DNA of 60,000 nt from Botryococcus braunii (taxonomy: Eukaryota; Chlorophyta; Trebouxiophyceae): assembly GCA_002005505.1 (NCBI GenBank), contig MVGU01001624.1:1-60000 (forward strand), written 5' to 3'. The notes beneath the pieces are model-generated. The model was given only the letters and a program-made list of their open reading frames with translations. It was not told the origin of the DNA and ran no database searches. This document shows positions 19,401 to 29,202 of this stretch, piece after piece; the first letter of the stretch is position 1; each line of letters begins with the position of its first letter. The position numbers were made by a program, and so were the translations under genes.

Positions 19401-20967
19401 TCTAAAGGAGGCCCAGCAGTCCCCACAGTGGGAATACTGGAAGGCTGCAATGCAGGAGGAGCAAAACTCCTTAGATGCTCATGAGGTGATGGAGTTTGTT
19501 CCTAGACCTCTTGGGCACAAAGTTATCCCAGTTCACTGGATTTTCTCAGTGAAAATGGATGCACACGGCAATGTGCTTAGGTTCAAGGCCAGGCTGGTGG
19601 CTCAAGGGTGTAGGCAAATTCCAGGAGTGGATGTGATGGAGGTATTTGCTCCCACCAGCAGTTATGGGTCTAGAAGAGCTTTACTGTCAGTGGCTGCACA
19701 GGAGGGTCTTGAAATTCACCAGGTGGATGTCAAGACTGCGTTTTTAAATGGTGAATTAGAGGAGGAGGTCTATGTCACACAACCTCCTGGGTTTGAGAAT
19801 GGGGATGGGAACACTGTGTGTCGCTTGAAGAAGGCACTGTATGGCCTGAAGCAAGCTCCAAGGGCATGGCATAAGACCCTTAATGAGAAGCTACATACCA
19901 TGGGGTATGAGGTGTGCAAGAGTGATGCTGGGGTCTATGTGAAATGTTCTGTGGATGGAGGGAAATCCTTTGTGCTGATTTATGTTGATGATCTATTAAT
20001 AGTTTCGAAGGGCATGAGTGAGATTGAGAGAGTGAAAGGGTTGTTGAAGCAGGAGTTCACCAATCATGATCTAGGAGAGGTGAAAGATTTCTTGGGCTGC
20101 CAAGTGATGAGAGATAGAGAGAAAGGGTTGATTTCTTTGAGTTGCATCCCAAAGATTGATGCCTTAGTTGAGAAATTTGGGCTGGATCTGGAGTCTGTGG
20201 GGCCTGACACCCCTATGACTAAGGATTTTGTGGCCACACAGCGACCGATGTCCAAGGACAACAGTGCCAGTATTGGAGCTGGGAGTCCCTTACCACCAGG
20301 GCACAGATATTGTGAGCTGGTTGGGTCACTGTTGTACATTGCAAACACCACAAGGCCTGATATTTCCCAGGCTGTGGGAGTGCTTTCCAGGTACAGGATT
20401 ACTCCCACCACTGCTCACTGGAATGAAGCCATCAGAGTGTTGAAGTATCTGATGGCTACCAGGGATCTTGTGTTAGTACTTGGGGGGAAGGACACAGAGC
20501 TGGAGGGCTTTGTGGATGCAGATTATGGTGGTGATCAGGATCACAGGTTTTCCACTACTGGTTACGTAATTCGTGTGTTTGGAGGAGCTGTAGTTTGGGG
20601 AAGCAAGAAGCAGTCTGCAGTGGCCACATCCACTGTAGAGGCTGAGTTCATGGCGGCAAGTGCAGCTGTCAAAGAGGCAAATTGGATGAAGGGATTCCTG
20701 GAAGAAATTGGTATTTCTCCTTGGATTGTGAAGATCCACTGTGATAATCAGGGATGCATCAATCATCTCAGAAATCCAGTGTTCTCAAAGCATACCAAGC
20801 ACATTGCAATCAGCTTTCATTTTGCTCGGGAAGCTATTGCATTGGGACAGGTGGATGTGAAATACGTTCCTTCTGCTAGGAATGTGGCAGATATATTTAC
20901 CAAGCCGTTGACAAGGCAGGTATTTCAGGGCCATCGTGAGGCTCTAGGACTGGCCAAGTTTTTGTGA
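16441..20967 (+). CDS. Gag C-terminus, protease, integrase, RT and RNase H of copia C
   Basis: 1508 codons, continuing 8329-9054 in phase after D. Zinc knuckle CNYCHRKGHFWRDC (~16527-16568); protease WLVDSGASIHLV (~16828-16863); integrase HHCC (~17280-17410) and DDE core (IDTVGP ~17483, SDRGTEF ~17671, NGVAERANR ~17770); linker with GTCVWEDDVRV (~19166-19200); RT with AFLNGELEEEVYV (~19740) and YVDDLLIVS (~19981); RNase H with GFVDADYGGD and STVEAEF (~20508-20650); C-terminus NVADIFTKPL. Ends TGA at 20965-20967. No stop or frameshift is seen, so apart from D this Gag-Pol looks functional. Confidence 0.93.
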   Translation, partial: ETAPAPSTSGANPSKQPADSESRGEVRGTCNYCHRKGHFWRDCRKRQRDAETQRNVVAAVQQLAAMWPQGQFPGAPQPPPSVQHAFPGTGAFPLLHPPPGPPSPPSEGMPYVVSYNVLDGSKHQQSKQSWLVDSGASIHLVNNLSLLHAPTVHDHPIPLLLATSDATGGIVATGSVCLMSSQHIPVWLHHVQCVPSATTNILSVSAALRDGIRFSTDRLGAFTAVSGPSGWQMPVKPENGLYYIHNCLPVPPVKVHYSVTAALKKKCSKGLSHDCAKRFLWHSRLGHPGDPWMKRLSSEQLVTGLDTLMSPCEKCPKYCEACIKGKHARPPFGESSRPAEKPLDRIHIDTVGPISPAAITGERFWVTVTDEASGWKAVLPVKSKDVIGAVVRDLILYWQTEKETTVKCIRSDRGTEFLNAKFKEFCASQGTKLETSAPYTPQQNGVAERANRTLKERTRTLLNFAAASPVMWKEALETACTLLNMGPSTGRPLSPCEMFMGYKPDVSLLRTWGCLAFVHVPDQQRGAFAPKAVAGMFTGYSPVSKAYRIYMGGGIWRESRDVQFVEHIRGATRVGMAVLPDQPQQFSYPEDLSGQLHSSNPVVPLSQRSMQNQTVSSPCSSSRPDSSFPVPSDQAATEPDSQGKPSQEEGILIVAPEASTGEQQPDLDQSGALDAIQRLARGSADSGQHHQTLERIQQSLRNTHPATTIPPPDGLSRAQRYEQRTAARDILLAQDKGESCEREGMTEGDTESQGPGEAQELGQDTERPASLVRDERGAVSDQTADGPSELRCMGGTCSVPERNVSGENSISDAQGQCGASHASVGHAWECAAGPAPQRSCLVGSRQRERETWAQQQDRPRAHAMQSGSHVCESPDGTANRQPCESVSEEVNRKPRQCENSPNYKSFPRGTCVWEDDVRVAGSKLERASCESKREKEQRERSGSLPTVPTCSAATFSKRVVDESESKSKQDQGKHTGVRFGKISVPSSLKEAQQSPQWEYWKAAMQEEQNSLDAHEVMEFVPRPLGHKVIPVHWIFSVKMDAHGNVLRFKARLVAQGCRQIPGVDVMEVFAPTSSYGSRRALLSVAAQEGLEIHQVDVKTAFLNGELEEEVYVTQPPGFENGDGNTVCRLKKALYGLKQAPRAWHKTLNEKLHTMGYEVCKSDAGVYVKCSVDGGKSFVLIYVDDLLIVSKGMSEIERVKGLLKQEFTNHDLGEVKDFLGCQVMRDREKGLISLSCIPKIDALVEKFGLDLESVGPDTPMTKDFVATQRPMSKDNSASIGAGSPLPPGHRYCELVGSLLYIANTTRPDISQAVGVLSRYRITPTTAHWNEAIRVLKYLMATRDLVLVLGGKDTELEGFVDADYGGDQDHRFSTTGYVIRVFGGAVVWGSKKQSAVATSTVEAEFMAASAAVKEANWMKGFLEEIGISPWIVKIHCDNQGCINHLRNPVFSKHTKHIAISFHFAREAIALGQVDVKYVPSARNVADIFTKPLTRQVFQGHREALGLAKFL

Positions 20968-20976
20968 GGAAAAGTC

Positions 20977-21715
20977 AAGGGGAAGTGTTATAATAGTGAA
21001 AGAACAAATTAGTGACTTTCCCTCAGAAGAGTAATAGTGGCCAGGCTTCCCTAAAGCAATCACTGTGAACAATCCTAGAGGTTGAGTAATGGATGGCAGA
21101 ACTCTAGAGTTCTGCCTTAATTGATCTGGACTGATTCCATTTTGGAGAAAGAAGAGTAATGCAATTTGACGCGTTCTTGCGAGAAAGGATATAGGCAGCA
21201 GGCATGAAGGGCTCGGCACTTGTTTGGGACTGAAAGAGCACTCCGGGTGCTTATCTCTGATCAGTTGCCACAAGTGTCAACACACAGTCGGGCTCTGCTT
21301 GCTCTCCTACACACAGCAAGAGACCCGACCGAGCTTAACACCCTTCGTGCCGGGACATACAGGTGAAGTGCTGCATCTTAGTGTAACTTGCATGGACAAT
21401 TGATTAGGAAGAGGTCTAGATAAGCATATTAGAATGTTGCTAATGCTTGACTCATCGAACAATGGTAATGCGAACTATCTGTCGATGCTTAGAAGTGGTA
21501 GTTTGAATTCTTTGGCGTTGAGAGAGAGCAAGAAGCAATGTAATGACTTGTTTGGGACTGAAAGAGCACTCCGGGTGCTTATCTCTGATCAGTTGCCACA
21601 AGTGTCAACACACAGTCGGGCTCTGCTTGCTCTCCTACACACAGCAAGAGACCCGACCGAGCTTAACACCCTTCGTGCCGGGACATACAGGGAACATTAC
21701 GCCCAGAATTGTACA
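20977..21715 (+). repeat. Polypurine tract and 3' LTR of copia C
   Basis: AAGGGGAAG (20977-20985) directly precedes the LTR (20986-21715, 730 bp); the same tract precedes the 3' LTRs of B, H and I. Three differences from the 5' LTR were seen by eye (one near the start, one in the spacer, one indel in module copy 2). Confidence 0.92.
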
Positions 21716-21720
21716 GTAGC

Positions 21721-21799
21721 AGATATATTCACGAAGCCTTTGACAAGGCAGGTGTTTCAGGGACATCGTGAGGCTCTGGGGTTGGCCAAGTTTTTGTGA
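21721..21799 (+). pseudogene. Last 26 codons of copia B pol
   Basis: Follows C's right TSD and completes B's RNase H C-terminus (DIFTKPLTRQVFQGHRE...), ending TGA at 21797-21799. B's purine tract AAGGGGAAG is at 21809-21817. Confidence 0.9.
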
Positions 21800-21817
21800 G
21801 GAAAAGGCAAGGGGAAG

Positions 21818-22175
21818 TGTTATAATAGTGACAGAACATTTTGGTGCCTTTCCCTCAGAAGAGTAATAGTGGCCAGATCATCTTCCATTACCAGAGAGAA
21901 CAGTTAGTAGAATGAGTAATCAGTGGCAGAACCCAGGAGTTCTGCCAGACCCGATCTAGACCAATTGCACGTTAATAAGAAAGGATGAGGTAACCGGACA
22001 CGGTTTGCTCGAAAGGCTATATGCTCCTGGCTCGAAGGATTGAGGCACTTGATTGGGACATCAAAAGCACTTCGGGTGTTTGCTACTTTACTGTTGCCAG
22101 TCAAGTCTCTTCATTCACAGACGACACTGCTTGTTTCTCTACGCACAACAAGAGTGTCGCCGGGCTTAACACCCT
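21818..22175 (+). repeat. 3' LTR of copia B, left piece
   Basis: 358 bp matching 509-866. It is cut inside module copy 1 by gypsy E and ends at the TSD ACCCT (22171-22175). Confidence 0.94.
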
Positions 22176-22345
22176 TGTAATGATCTAGGAAATCCACGAA
22201 GACAAAGGCTAGATGCAAGATCTAAGACAAAGGCTCGTGTGAGAATGACCTCACACAGGTGCATACCGAGTCGTATGCACCCTCGTGGTCGAAGACCACG
22301 TGAGACCCGTATCCGACGGGTGGACGTATCCGGAAGTACGTTACA
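22176..22345 (-). repeat. 3' LTR of gypsy E (170 bp) with three hairpins
   Basis: TGTAATGATC...ACGTTACA. Three inverted repeats stand in a row: GTGTGAG/CTCACAC (22237-22256), GTGCATAC/GTATGCAC (22259-22280) and CGTGGTC/GACCACG (22284-22300). Together they take up over a third of the LTR. Confidence 0.9.
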
Positions 22346-22737
22346 TTTCTCCCCCTCTTAGCTAGCCGAGCTCCTGGGAGGCTAACAAAGGGTGAGTGTG
22401 GAAGGCTCACTGTAACACATCCACAAGATGGTGAGCTGATGAGCGACGACCCGAAGACACCAGGCCCGAGGACTTGGGTTCGAACTTGCCTTGGGTGTAC
22501 TAAGTAATAAGCCCGCAGTGAACGGGGTAACGCCGGCCACAGGCCAAACGCCACTGATTCGAAGAGCTAAGTCACTACAGCAGTAAGACACAGCTTATGC
22601 TGGGACCCGAGGGAGTGGGCGTAGGAAGGCTAGCACTTGACCTGCAAGTCGGAAGGATACTCGGTGCACTCGAGTATGCGGCTAAATAACCACGACCCTC
22701 CCGCAGGCGCGGGGGCTCAAGGCCGCTGGTGAACCTC
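22346..22737 (-). other. 3' untranslated region and polypurine tract of E
   Basis: Minus strand next to the LTR reads TAAGAGGGGGAGAAA (22346-22360), the plus-strand primer. The remaining ~380 bp show no convincing ORF. Confidence 0.6.
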
Positions 22738-25700
22738 CTATGTCGGTGCGTTGCGACCGACTGTGTCCCAGTACCTCTTGAGCACTTCAGGAGCATTGGT
22801 CAAATTCCCTTGTGGTTCCCAAGTATTGTGTTCCGGAGAGTGACCTGTCCACTGGACGAGGTACTCGTACTTGGCGGGATTTCGAGAATTGACACGACGG
22901 TGGGCTACGATGGAGTCCACCTCGTATTCCTCTTCTCCAAGGAGAAGTTCCGCTGGAGGCGGTGGTTGAACTGATCCATCCCTACGGTAGGGTTCCAACT
23001 TGGATACATGAAAGACATCATGTATTCTCCAGCGTGCAGGCAGAACTAGCTCATAAGCTTGTTTGCCAATGCGCTTGTGGACTTGGAATGGACCTACCCA
23101 GCGAGGGAGGAGTTTTGGAGTGCCTTGCTTAAAACGTAGGTCCTTGGAGGACAGAAGGACCCAATCCCCTGGTGAGAACTGGAGATCCCTACGTTTTGTG
23201 TTGGCTGCCTGTGCCTGTCGGTTGGTGGCTACTCGGTGTACCATCCGAGCTTCATTGATCAAACGCTGCATGCGCTGAACGAAGCCGGCTGCGCTCGGGA
23301 CCCGTAGGTTGGGTAGGAGCGTGGCTGGGAGGTATGGATGATGCCCGTAGTTGAGCATGAATGGAGTAGTTCCTGTGCTTTCATGGTCTGCGTTGTTGAT
23401 AGCAAACTCGGCGCAGGACAACTTGGTGTCCCAGTCAGTTTGGCTGGACGACACGTACATGCGTAGCATGTCTTCCAGTACCCGGTTGGTCCTTTCTGTC
23501 TGACCATCCGTTTGAGGGTGGTAGGCAGTGGACATGGCCTGTTTGGTACCGAGTATCTCGCACAAAGCCTTGGTGAAGTGGCTGGTGAAGAGTGGATCTC
23601 TGTCAGACACTATCACTTGGGGGACCCCATGCAACTTCCATACGTTGTCAACGTACAGGCGTGCCGTTTGCTCCGCTGTCGCTCGCGACGTGGTTGGCAC
23701 CAGATGGACCATCTTGGAGAGTTTGTCCACGATGACGAAGATGGCATCGTGGCCGCGCTCTGTGGACGGTAGTTGCGTGATGAAGTCCATCGTGACTGTA
23801 TGCCAAGGAGCCAAGGGTAAGCCCAGAGGTTGCAGGAGACCAGCTGGTTTGAGGTTCCTGGCTTTGTTCTTTTGGCACAGATGGCATGTGGTGACATACC
23901 TCTCCACTTCCTGAGTCATAGAAGGCCACCAGTAATGGCGGGTTATGAGCTTCAGGGTCTTCCGAACACCTTGGTGTCCAGCGTAAGGGTTGTCATGCAT
24001 TTCCTTAAGGAGAAGGGCTCGCAACCCAAATGCATCGGGTACGGCAACTTTGCCGTCGTGTAGGAAGAGACCCTCGTGTGAGAGGAGACCCTTCAAGTTG
24101 TCAGCATCCTGGAACCATGGGTCCACAGAATAACCTTGCACGAACTTGTCTTTCCATGACAGGCTCGTGGGCTCTCCCTCCCCTGAAGTCACACCGGAAC
24201 GGAGGACGGCAGATAGGGATGGACTCGGTAGACAGGGAGAGTCAGGGGGTGCTAAGACCCCAGATGCCACAATGGCATTGACAAAGCCACACGGTGGAGT
24301 GTAATCACTGCCGAGGGCAGGGTGACGACTGAGGGCATCAGCTACCACATTGGACTTGCCAGCAACGTGATCCCAACGGAAGTGGAACCTGGAAAGGAAC
24401 TCAGCCCAACGTGTTTGACGTCGGCTAAGGGTAGGAAGCGAGTCCAAGTAGGTGATGGCTTTGTGGTCTGTGACGACCCGGAACTCAGGAGCACCTTCAA
24501 GGTAGCAGCGCCAAACAGTGAGGGCGTGCACCACAGCCAGGAGCTCTTGTTCCCCAGTGGCATAGTTGATTTCCGCAGGTGTAAGACCTCGGCTTTCGAA
24601 GGCCACTGGACGACCATTTTGATAGAGCACGGCCCCGAGCCCATGAAGGGAGGCATCAGTGTGCACTTCAAATGGTTGAGAGAAATCAGGGAAAGCTAGG
24701 CAGGGAGCAGTGGTCAAGGCCTGCTTGATTGCTTGGAAAGCAGCAGCGCAAGCAGGAGACCAGACCCAAGCCACACCTTTACGAGAAAGGCGGTGGAGAG
24801 GGGAAGCCAGCATCGCAAAGTTACGAATGAATTTGTGGAAGTAGGTGGCTAAGCCCAGGAAGGACCGTAGGTGACTGAGATTCCTAGGAGTAGGAAAATC
24901 AGCTACGGCAGCTGTCTTACGGGGATCCACTTTGATTCCATCCGCAGACACCACATGACCCAAGTACGTTACTTCGGGCTGGGCGAAGGAGCATTTCTTG
25001 AGATTGGCATAGAGCTGATGCTCTCGCAAAAGGTCCAGAACCTTTTGCAGGTGTTCACGATGCTCCTCTGGGGTTTTACTATAGATGAGGATATCATCCA
25101 AGTAAACCAAGACAAACTTGTGGAGGTATGGGCGGAAAATTGTATTCATAGCAGTTTGGAAAGTGGCTGGTGCATTGGTGAGACCGAAGGGTAAGACTTT
25201 CCATTGATACAAGCCCATAGGAGTCCTGAAAGCAGTTTTCGGAACATCCTCCTCAGTGATCCGGATCTGGTGGTACCCAGAGGTGAGATCCAGACTGGTG
25301 AAGACAGTGGAGCCTTGGAGTTGGTCAAGAGTATCATCTATGCGTGGCATAGGGTACTTGTTCTTGACAGTGAGTTTGTTAAGTGCGCGATAGTCGATGA
25401 CCATGCGCAAGCTCCCGTCTTTCTTTTGGACAAAGAGGATAGGTGCTCCATATGGTGACGTGGAGGGCTCTATGGATCCCTTTTCCAAAAGCAGTTTGGT
25501 CTGTCTCTCGGCTTCAAGGAATTCAGCGCGGGAGAGACGGTAGAGTGGTCGAGAAGGAGGTTTGCCATGTGGGTCAATCAGAGGGATTGTGTGAGAGATT
25601 CCAGGACGGTCTGGGGGTAACCCAGGTACCTCGTCCGGAAAGACATCAGCATACCCCTTGAGTATATCATCGACCAGGGATGGTCCTGACATGGCAGACT

Positions 25701-26268
25701 CGTCGACTTTGGTTACAGTGGAAAGGAAAGACTTACATCCTGAACGGACTAAGCGTTTAGCCTTCCCTGCAGAGATGACCAACACCTTAGTATCCTGACA
25801 CCAGCTGCCAGGGCAAGGCTTGTCCAAAGGTGCACACCGTAAAACAAATGGCTTTGCTTTGTTCGTGTAACCTCTGATGGTCAGCTCATCGAAGTCCAAC
25901 TGAGCACGACAACGACGTAACCACGGGTTGCCCAAGATAAGAGTCCAATCCATAGCCAAGTCTAACACAACACAAGGAACCCTTGTGAAACGTTGACCCT
26001 GGACGGTAACGGACACTGTGACTTGGCCCATATGGTTGACGCGCGTCCCATTGGCTAGTTGTAGCTGTGGGTGCACGTTTCCCCGTGGGGACACTTCCAA
26101 TGCATGCTTCTTCACGAAGGCGGAGCTGATGACGTTACACGCCGCTCCGGAGTCGAAGAGGATGTGGCCATGCTGGTCCAACACCTGCCCAGCAAAGACC
26201 ATGGTGAGGTCTTGTACAGCAGGGTCTGGATGAAAAGCATGGGCAGCTAGAAGTGGTGGTGCAGGCAA
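22738..26268 (-). CDS. Pol polyprotein of gypsy E with chromodomain (about 1176 aa)
   Basis: The frame is the same as gag and stays open from the gag TGA (26361-26359) through 26358, so no independent start is needed if the stop is read through; 26268 is only a TTG codon. Domains: protease [10 protein letters not shown] (DSG ~39-41 counted from 26268); RT with YLDD at ~389-392; RNase H ([14 protein letters not shown], ~520); integrase zinc domain ([12 protein letters not shown]...CHLCQ) and core ([26 protein letters not shown]); chromodomain [18 protein letters not shown] near the C-terminus. Intact. Confidence 0.92.
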   Translation of the reverse strand: MPAPPLLAAHAFHPDPAVQDLTMVFAGQVLDQHGHILFDSGAACNVISSAFVKKHALEVSPRGNVHPQLQLANGTRVNHMGQVTVSVTVQGQRFTRVPCVVLDLAMDWTLILGNPWLRRCRAQLDFDELTIRGYTNKAKPFVLRCAPLDKPCPGSWCQDTKVLVISAGKAKRLVRSGCKSFLSTVTKVDESAMSGPSLVDDILKGYADVFPDEVPGLPPDRPGISHTIPLIDPHGKPPSRPLYRLSRAEFLEAERQTKLLLEKGSIEPSTSPYGAPILFVQKKDGSLRMVIDYRALNKLTVKNKYPMPRIDDTLDQLQGSTVFTSLDLTSGYHQIRITEEDVPKTAFRTPMGLYQWKVLPFGLTNAPATFQTAMNTIFRPYLHKFVLVYLDDILIYSKTPEEHREHLQKVLDLLREHQLYANLKKCSFAQPEVTYLGHVVSADGIKVDPRKTAAVADFPTPRNLSHLRSFLGLATYFHKFIRNFAMLASPLHRLSRKGVAWVWSPACAAAFQAIKQALTTAPCLAFPDFSQPFEVHTDASLHGLGAVLYQNGRPVAFESRGLTPAEINYATGEQELLAVVHALTVWRCYLEGAPEFRVVTDHKAITYLDSLPTLSRRQTRWAEFLSRFHFRWDHVAGKSNVVADALSRHPALGSDYTPPCGFVNAIVASGVLAPPDSPCLPSPSLSAVLRSGVTSGEGEPTSLSWKDKFVQGYSVDPWFQDADNLKGLLSHEGLFLHDGKVAVPDAFGLRALLLKEMHDNPYAGHQGVRKTLKLITRHYWWPSMTQEVERYVTTCHLCQKNKARNLKPAGLLQPLGLPLAPWHTVTMDFITQLPSTERGHDAIFVIVDKLSKMVHLVPTTSRATAEQTARLYVDNVWKLHGVPQVIVSDRDPLFTSHFTKALCEILGTKQAMSTAYHPQTDGQTERTNRVLEDMLRMYVSSSQTDWDTKLSCAEFAINNADHESTGTTPFMLNYGHHPYLPATLLPNLRVPSAAGFVQRMQRLINEARMVHRVATNRQAQAANTKRRDLQFSPGDWVLLSSKDLRFKQGTPKLLPRWVGPFQVHKRIGKQAYELVLPARWRIHDVFHVSKLEPYRRDGSVQPPPPAELLLGEEEYEVDSIVAHRRVNSRNPAKYEYLVQWTGHSPEHNTWEPQGNLTNAPEVLKRYWDTVGRNAPT

Positions 26269-26358
26269 TTCATCTGAGTGTGAATTGGGCGTAGGAGGAA
26301 CCGGACTTATTCCAGCTACATCTGCAGGAGGTGCAGGAGAGACTGAAGGCCCAGACCT

Positions 26359-27837
26359 TCAGCGTTTAGCAGGTGGCAAGACAACGTTAGGATGCGGGCA
26401 AGACGCGGTGTCGTGCTCGTGGACGCCGCAATTGATGCAGCGCCCGTCAGAGTTGCGCCTATGGAAGAGGGCTTCAGCGAGGCCCTTCTTGGCCCACTTG
26501 GCCACCTCCTCAGCGAGTGCCTTGGGAGGCAGGTTGAGGGCAGGCTTCTTGGCAGGCTTGGTGGCCAAGGGTGGCGCGCGACGCTTGTCCGCACGTGAAC
26601 CACCCTCCTTGCGGTGGTCAGTGTGAGAGCCCCCTGCAAGGACAGTGAGAAGATCCTCAGCTTCCTTGGCAGCCTTGACCACCACGTCAAGGTGCTCGAA
26701 CTCATCCTTGGCCATGGCATCCCTCATGACCAACTGGTAGACAGCTGGCTTGAGACCATTGCGAAAAGCTGAGCAAGCCTCTGGCCCCGAGATGGGGTGT
26801 TGAACTGCCTCTACCATGATTGCTCTGAAAGCTGCATGATAGGAAGCAACAGAGTGAATGTGTCGTAAGCGTGCGAGACGAACTCGAACAGTGTGTTCGA
26901 CCTTACCCTCCACAAACTGAGCAAGCATTTCAGTTTTGAAGGTGGAAAAGTCCCTAGGATCACGTCCCCGCTGAGTGAGAGACTTTTTCATTAAGGCCCA
27001 TTGCTCGGCTGCACGTCCCGACAAGCAAAGTGAAGCATTTGCGACTAAGTCACCCGGTGCAATGTGCATGAGAGAGGCATAGTCGTCAAATTGCTCAAAC
27101 CAGGTGGTGACCTTGGTACCTTCCTTGGACCCATCGAATTTGGGTGGTGGAACACGAATAGGCTTGGAAGGGAAGGAACTCCGATTGATTTGGTCGTAAT
27201 CGAGAGGGAATTCCAGATTGAGAGGAAGCTCGGTAGTCGGGGTAAGCGGAGGCGTACCCTTGAGCAACAAGTCGCGGAGCTCTGAGAGGGTGTCCTTCAT
27301 GGATCGGACGTCGCCCTCGACTACCGTAAGCCGGGCATTGGTTTCTTCACGATGGGTTTCAAGCGCCACCGTGAGGTCCCCTGCGTAGGAGGGAATTGGC
27401 CCCTCCAAGTCACGCAACAGAAACTTATAATCCCAATAAGTGTTCGTTGCGGACTGGAGGTCCCTTATGGCAATTTGATGGGCGGCAAACGCTGTGTTTG
27501 CGCCAAAGGCCGTGGGTGCGACCATGTAGGAGCTCGCGTGAGCAGCCAGCCAGGAGGCGTGGCGCTGACGGAGAGAGGCAGTGGCCTCTGAGAGTTTTGC
27601 CTGTACATCAGATATGACAACAGAAAGATCATCATAGGTTTCGTATTCCTGCACGCACAACCAAAAAGCCGTAGACGAACTCGTCCCCGCAACCACAGGT
27701 ACACGGAATTCTTTCCGAAGAAAATCTGGTACAGTCGCGAGAGTTGATGTAGGCACATATTCCGATTTCGTGAAAGATGGCTCGTTCGTCAAGATGAATT
27801 CAATTGTAGACTCGCGAGGCAAAACGAGCTCGGCCAT
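26359..27837 (-). CDS. Gag of gypsy E (492 aa)
   Basis: ATG at 27837 (MAELVLPRES). The N-terminal ~190 residues are helical-looking and without a known motif; the capsid region follows (PPPKFDGSKEGTKVTTWFEQFDDYASL, ~230-255). One CCHC knuckle CINCGVHEHDTASC lies near the end. Terminates TGA at 26361-26359, with 30 further open codons before the pol part. Only one knuckle and a large N-terminal extension separate it from D's Gag. Confidence 0.9.
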   Translation of the reverse strand: MAELVLPRESTIEFILTNEPSFTKSEYVPTSTLATVPDFLRKEFRVPVVAGTSSSTAFWLCVQEYETYDDLSVVISDVQAKLSEATASLRQRHASWLAAHASSYMVAPTAFGANTAFAAHQIAIRDLQSATNTYWDYKFLLRDLEGPIPSYAGDLTVALETHREETNARLTVVEGDVRSMKDTLSELRDLLLKGTPPLTPTTELPLNLEFPLDYDQINRSSFPSKPIRVPPPKFDGSKEGTKVTTWFEQFDDYASLMHIAPGDLVANASLCLSGRAAEQWALMKKSLTQRGRDPRDFSTFKTEMLAQFVEGKVEHTVRVRLARLRHIHSVASYHAAFRAIMVEAVQHPISGPEACSAFRNGLKPAVYQLVMRDAMAKDEFEHLDVVVKAAKEAEDLLTVLAGGSHTDHRKEGGSRADKRRAPPLATKPAKKPALNLPPKALAEEVAKWAKKGLAEALFHRRNSDGRCINCGVHEHDTASCPHPNVVLPPAKR

Positions 27838-27870
27838 AGTGGAGCACGGACAAAGTACAGAGAATAGATT

Positions 27871-27883
27871 TTCGCCGATACCA
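27871..27883 (-). other. Primer-binding site of gypsy E
   Basis: Minus strand TGGTATCGGCGAA, eight bases downstream of the 5' LTR. Shares 12 bases with D's site although LTRs and proteins differ widely. Confidence 0.6.
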
Positions 27884-27891
27884 AAAACAAA

Positions 27892-28061
27892 TGTAATGAT
27901 CTAGGAAATCCACGAAGACAAAGGCTAGATGCAAGATCTAAGACAAAGGCTCGTGTGAGAATGACCTCACACAGGTGCATACCGAGTCGTATGCACCCTC
28001 GTGGTCGAAGACCACGTGAGACCCGTATCCGACGGGTGGACGTATCCGGAAGTACGTTACA
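27892..28061 (-). repeat. 5' LTR of gypsy E (170 bp)
   Basis: Same as 22176-22345 by eye, including the three hairpins (for example GTGCATAC/GTATGCAC at about 27975-27996). Confidence 0.93.
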
Positions 28062-28066
28062 ACCCT

Positions 28067-28436
28067 TGTGCCGGGTCATACAGGTAAATTGCTGTCAGGA
28101 CATCATATGAACATGAACAATGGTTTAGGAAGGGTCTAGATAAGGTACAATAGAAAGGTGTTATTGCTTAGCTCATCGGACATTGGTAATGCAGACTATC
28201 AGTAACATTGTTGATAGAGTAGTTTGAATTGCCGAGTGACGAGAGAAAGCAATAAGCATTGTAACACTTGATTGGGACATCAAAAGCACTTCGGGTGTTT
28301 GCTACTTTACTGTTGCCAGTCAAGTCTCTTCATTCACAGACGACACTGCTTGTTTCTCTACGCACAACAAGAGTGTCGCCGGGCTTAACACCCTCGTGCC
28401 GGGTCATACAGGGAACGCCGAACACAGAAGTTTACA
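28067..28436 (+). repeat. 3' LTR of copia B, right piece
   Basis: 370 bp matching 867-1236, ending GTTTACA before TSD GAAAC. Includes the end of module copy 1 (CAG|GTAAAT), the spacer and module copy 2. Two base changes against the 5' LTR were noted (CGTGCC to TGTGCC, GTAAACT to GTAAATT). Confidence 0.93.
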
Positions 28437-28441
28437 GAAAC

Positions 28442-29111
28442 CCTCCCTTCTGAAAATCGCTATAGGGAGCTTGTGGGAGGGATATTGTATTTAGCCAACA
28501 CTGTTAGGCCAGACCTATCCTACTCAGCTGGTTTACTAGCAAGGTTTTCTAACCAGCCCACTTCAACGCATTTGAGCGCAGGCATGAATGTGCTGAGGTA
28601 CCTGGCAGCAACCAAGGAGCTGGGTTTGGAGTGGGAAAAGGGGAAGGGAGGCTTGGTGGCCTTTGTGGACTCTGACTATGCAGGTGATCTGGATGGCAGA
28701 AAGTCTACATCAGGCTACGTATTTATGTCCAGTGGTGCAGCAGTCTCTTGGGGTACTAAGCTGCAGCCACTGGTGGCTCTGTCCACAGTGGAGGCAGAGT
28801 TCATCTCAATGTGTACTGGGGTGCAAGAAGCGCTTTGGTTCAGCAAGCTGAGGGCTGACCTGGGAGAGGGGGAAGGTGGTGTTGTGGTGTACACTGACAA
28901 CACAGGTGCCCTGGCCAATATCAAGGGGATTCCCATCTCAACTAGGACCAAGCACATTGCAGTGAGGTACCACAGGGTGAGGGATGAGGTGGAGAAGGGT
29001 GCTATCATTCCAAAATATGTGGGCACTGCAGAAAATATTGCTGATATGTTCACGAAGGTTTTGGCCAAAGCTCCCTTCACAAAGCTTAGAGCACAGGCTG
29101 GCTTGAAATGA
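28442..29111 (+). CDS. Copia A: end of RT and RNase H
   Basis: Continues 3-508 in phase. ENRYRELVGGILYLANTVRPDL at the RT end, then RNase H with FVDSDYAGDLDGRKSTSGY (~28660-28716), STVEAEF (~28783) and TDNTGALANI (~28892). Ends TGA at 29109-29111. No lesion seen. Confidence 0.9.
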
Positions 29112-29202
29112 AGCCAACTGATTGAGCACAGCTGTTTGTGCCTGGCTGAAGTGATTTGGGAATGCTTATTTGTCCACTCCTACACATGAGGGGAGGTGTT
29201 AT
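29112..29202 (+). other. 3' end of copia A with purine tract and first bases of its LTR
   Basis: GAGGGGAGG at 29189-29196 is the likely purine tract. A's 3' LTR then starts TGTTAT (29197-29202) and is cut by element I; the duplicated GTTAT is at 36622-36626. Confidence 0.75.

Larger units (their letters stand above)
7007..21715 (+). mobile_element. Copia element C inserted in B's RNase H gene
   Basis: Full-length copia with TSD GTAGC (7002-7006 and 21716-21720), 5' LTR 7007-7735 and 3' LTR 20986-21715. The LTRs differ at about three positions as read by eye, so it is young. It contains ORF1 and a Gag-Pol frame that is open end to end except where gypsy D (9055-16435) interrupts gag. Without D the frame would be about 1750 codons. 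It is the best-preserved copia in the window and a relative of B and I. Confidence 0.94.
22176..28061 (-). mobile_element. Ty3/gypsy chromovirus E inserted in B's 3' LTR
   Basis: Complete element in reverse orientation with very short (170-bp) LTRs at 22176-22345 and 27892-28061 that look identical, and TSD ACCCT (22171-22175, 28062-28066). Minus-strand order: LTR, primer-binding site (TGGTATCGGCGAA), gag, TGA, pol in the same frame, ~390-bp 3' region, purine tract, LTR. The pol ends in a chromodomain. Coding capacity is intact and insertion is very recent. It is a different lineage from D in LTR, Gag and Pol. Confidence 0.95.
509..28436 (+). mobile_element. Copia element B inserted in A's RT gene
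   Basis: Full-length Ty1/copia element, TG...CA ends, flanked by the 5-bp TSD GAAAC (504-508 and 28437-28441). Internal order: 5' LTR, tRNA half-molecule primer-binding site, ORF1, gag, protease-integrase, RT-RNase H, purine tract AAGGGGAAG (21809-21817), 3' LTR. It was later broken by C (7007-21715) in RNase H and by E (22176-28061) in the 3' LTR. The two 3' LTR pieces (21818-22175 and 28067-28436) add to 728 bp, exactly the 5' LTR length. Only about two base differences between the LTRs were seen by eye, so it is recent. Its own pol has a nonsense codon and a frameshift. Confidence 0.93.

Noticed and set aside
509..22175. CRISPR-like repeat-spacer pattern from the recurring LTR modules
   Set aside because: The repeats are explained by LTR pairs and two-copy modules; spacing is irregular and the genome is eukaryotic.
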